From: an uncultured Lachnospiraceae bacterium
GTDB taxonomy: Bacteria > Bacillota > Clostridia > Lachnospirales > Lachnospiraceae
Reading direction: 5' to 3'
Assembly (NCBI GenBank): GCA_910585215.1
Contig: CAJUDQ010000004.1
Location: 71,909-135,908 of the forward strand
DNA length: 64,000 bases
Below the pieces are notes generated by a model. The model was not told the origin of the DNA. It saw nothing but the letters and a program-made list of their open reading frames with translations, and made no database searches. Below are positions 62,386 to 64,000 of the stretch, piece by piece (position 1 is the stretch's first letter; every line of letters begins with the position of its first letter). The translations under genes were made by a program, and so were the position numbers.

Positions 62386-62672
62386 TTAAAAATCACTGTC
62401 AAAATTATTGCAGTGCCACTCCTTATATCTTTTTGCAGCAAAAATTCCAAAAAAGAGTTTCCCAACATTTTTGAAGTTTTTGATATTTTTCTTGTAAACG
62501 TTGAATGACAGTATGGACACTCAACTCTTGGAACATTTACAGGGAGACTATGTGGTTCTGGAGCATAGTCCACTATTTTACTGCCTTCAATGTATTTTAA
62601 TTTATAACGACATATTACACAATATTGATCATAATCCCTATATAATTTCTCGCATTTCGGACACTTTTTCAT
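62386..62672 (-). pseudogene. Frameshifted zinc-ribbon protein gene
   Basis: Reads MKKCPKCEKLYRDYDQYCVIC and VECPYCHST, a small double-ribbon protein with a good AAGGAGG site and promoter (62706-62734). After residue ~73 the frame is lost: at the run of six T on the minus strand (62449-62454 on plus, AAAAAA) one base is missing. In the other frame the expected end follows (FFGIFAAKRYKEWHCNNFDSDF, about 22 residues, stop at 62386), where the usual CNNCGSDF has Phe for Cys and Asp for Gly. So there is a frameshift and a lost zinc ligand. Without the shift the frame runs on to 62325. Confidence 0.7.
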
Positions 62673-62705
62673 TGAAATACACCTCCTTTTGATTATTTAA
62701 TATAT

Positions 62706-62734
62706 AGTATAACATATTTAAATGCTTTCAGCAA
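62706..62734 (-). promoter_or_regulatory. Promoter of the frameshifted zinc-ribbon gene
   Basis: Minus strand: TTGCTG (62734-62729), 17-base spacer, TATACT (62711-62706). Confidence 0.5.
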
Positions 62735-62811
62735 ATATTATTTATAGTTTGATATCAATGTCTAACAGCTTCTGCTATACTCTCAATCGTTGTTAAAACT
62801 CCATATATTTC

Positions 62812-62840
62812 TTGAAATAATCAAAAACATATGATATACT
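62812..62840 (+). promoter_or_regulatory. Promoter of the first zinc-ribbon paralogue
   Basis: TTGAAA (62812-62817), 17-base spacer, TATACT (62835-62840), 24 bases before the ATG. The spacer ends ACATATGA, as in the copy at 63527. Confidence 0.7.
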
Positions 62841-62863
62841 AAAAAAAATGTTGGAGGTAGAAT

Positions 62864-63373
62864 ATGGATATTGTATGCAAATCATGTAAAACAATTTTTA
62901 AAGGTGAAATCGCAAAGGATTTTACCACTTGCCCTGTATGTGGAGCTGTAATCAATCATTTTGATATGGAAGATAAGCAGCTTCAAAAAGAACTGGAAGA
63001 AGCGGATAAAAGTATACTGCATTTTTCCAAAATAACTGAAACTTATGTAGTGATCGAATGTTCAAACTGCAACCGTCAAACTTTGTCTCCTCTTAAAGAT
63101 TTTGAAGAACTAGAGGGTACTTATGTAAAAATTAAACCTAATGCAGTCGTTTATTGTCAAGTATGCAAATATGAACAAAAAGGAAGATATATCACATTTG
63201 GCGAAGTAAAAATGAAGGATTCTATAGGACCTCGCTGTCCCAAATGTAAATCCCTTGTATTACACAAGATAGGTTTCTTTTCCAAATTGGTCGCTGCTGG
63301 TGCTTTGGGTTCCGATGCTATTCCTTATAACAGTTGTACATATGAATGTGTAAATTGTGGCCACAGATTTTAA
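62864..63373 (+). CDS. Zinc-ribbon hypothetical protein, first of two tandem paralogues
   Basis: A 169-residue protein with four CxxC pairs: CKSC and CPVCG near the N-terminus, CSNC and CQVC in the middle, CPKC and CVNCGH at the end. A helical stretch (LQKELEEADKSILHF) separates the first two pairs. Strong Cys content suggests zinc-binding. GGAGG precedes the ATG. Function unknown. The sequence is very close to the gene at 63635. Confidence 0.7.
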   Translation: MDIVCKSCKTIFKGEIAKDFTTCPVCGAVINHFDMEDKQLQKELEEADKSILHFSKITETYVVIECSNCNRQTLSPLKDFEELEGTYVKIKPNAVVYCQVCKYEQKGRYITFGEVKMKDSIGPRCPKCKSLVLHKIGFFSKLVAAGALGSDAIPYNSCTYECVNCGHRF

Positions 63374-63526
63374 AAATTTATAAGCAAAAATTTTGACGCT
63401 TCTCTTCAAAAATATTTCACAAAAAGTTACTTTACATATTTTTATTGGATATTTAAAACCTCTTAAATAAAGCAATATTTAAAAACTTCTAATCTTTTTT
63501 GCTTATATAAAAACTCTGCATATTTC

Positions 63527-63555
63527 TTGAATCATACAAAACCATATGATATAAT
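63527..63555 (+). promoter_or_regulatory. Promoter of the second zinc-ribbon paralogue
   Basis: TTGAAT (63527-63532), 17-base spacer, perfect TATAAT (63550-63555). A duplicate of the promoter at 62812, but farther from its gene: about 80 bases with a CACAC..GTGTG hairpin (63582-63597) are inserted. The gap 63374-63634 holds no gene. Confidence 0.65.
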
Positions 63556-63634
63556 GTCATCAAATGAAGTTTGATAACCTACACACGCATCAGTGTGCTT
63601 CATTATAATATAAAGAAAATGTTGGAGGTAGAAT

Positions 63635-64000
63635 ATGGATATTGTATGCAAATCATGTGAAACAATTTTTAAAGGACACATCGCAAAAGATTTTACAACC
63701 TGTCCTGTATGTGGAGCCGTGATGAATCACTTTGATATGGAAGATAAGGAGCTTCAAAAAGAACTGGAAGAAGCAGATAAAAGTATACTGCACTTTTCCG
63801 AAATAGATGATTATGATGTAGTGATTGAATGTTCAAACTGCAACCGTCAATCCTTACATCCTCTTAAAGACTTTGAAGAACTACAAGGTACTTATGTAAA
63901 GATGAAACCTAATGCAGTTATTAATTGCTATTTTTGCAATTATGCACAAAAAGGAAGATATATCACATTTGGCGAAGTAAAAATGAAGGATTCTATAGGA
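63635..64000 (+). CDS. Zinc-ribbon hypothetical protein, second tandem paralogue (3' partial)
   Basis: The frame starts at ATG 63635 after TTGGAGGTAGAAT, the same leader as the first copy, and is open to the window edge (122 codons). It differs from the first paralogue at scattered residues only (for example SCE for SCK, CYFC for CQVC), keeping all CxxC pairs in the visible part. It is a recent tandem duplication. The end lies outside the window. Confidence 0.7.
   Translation, partial: MDIVCKSCETIFKGHIAKDFTTCPVCGAVMNHFDMEDKELQKELEEADKSILHFSEIDDYDVVIECSNCNRQSLHPLKDFEELQGTYVKMKPNAVINCYFCNYAQKGRYITFGEVKMKDSIG

Overview
The window looks like chromosome of an anaerobic, AT-rich Firmicute, most likely a Lachnospiraceae-type gut Clostridium. 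The basis is a full spoIIIAA-AH operon, the order xseA-xseB-ispA-dxs-nadK-argR-recN followed by spoIVB-spo0A, a giant fused 2-hydroxyacyl-CoA dehydratase activator, a DUF5685 protein and a Gly tRNA without encoded CCA. The genus cannot be fixed from the sequence alone.

Layout. 1-5.9 kb (+): a partial Met-rich ORF, a rhomboid-fold membrane protein with a zinc ribbon, and the 1421-residue activator/dehydratase-like protein. 5.9-16.6 kb (-): a hybrid histidine kinase, YlmH, an MBL hydrolase, a heterodimeric ABC exporter, an AI-2E family permease and a membrane chemoreceptor. 16.7-22.7 kb: a nucleotidyltransferase/HD pair, a polysaccharide deacetylase, a sirtuin, RqcH and an unknown. 22.8-41.3 kb (-): glycogen synthase, then a long sporulation and housekeeping run read from spoIIIAA down to spo0A. 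41.4-51.9 kb: zinc-ribbon proteins, an AEC transporter, a J protein, dGTPase, tRNA-Gly(CCC), MscL, DegV and RlmH.

52.0-62.3 kb is the most unusual part. A minus-strand gene fuses a sigma-70-like domain to a DUF262 domain. Divergent from it runs an operon with a 951-residue protein carrying the two-barrel RNA polymerase signatures shared by RNAi-type RdRPs, phage YonO and RNAP beta': DGxGxIS, PSQFxIR..KG, VDG..VIV..P...CGL, RxP and DFDMD. Then come a zinc-finger protein, tail-chaperone-like and tail-tube-like proteins, a small zinc-knuckle protein, a complete cysteine desulfurase, a holin and two small phage-type proteins. No integrase, terminase, portal, capsid or lysin is seen. I read it as a phage-derived, possibly domesticated module with its own transcription machinery. 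Beyond it are a frameshifted zinc-ribbon gene and two tandem zinc-ribbon paralogues with duplicated promoters.

A second notable point is the spo0A gene beside spoIVB. Its DNA-binding domain is intact, but the receiver is truncated and has Glu at the phosphorylation site (E56 in place of D56). No CRISPR array, rRNA, transposase or recognisable riboswitch was seen.
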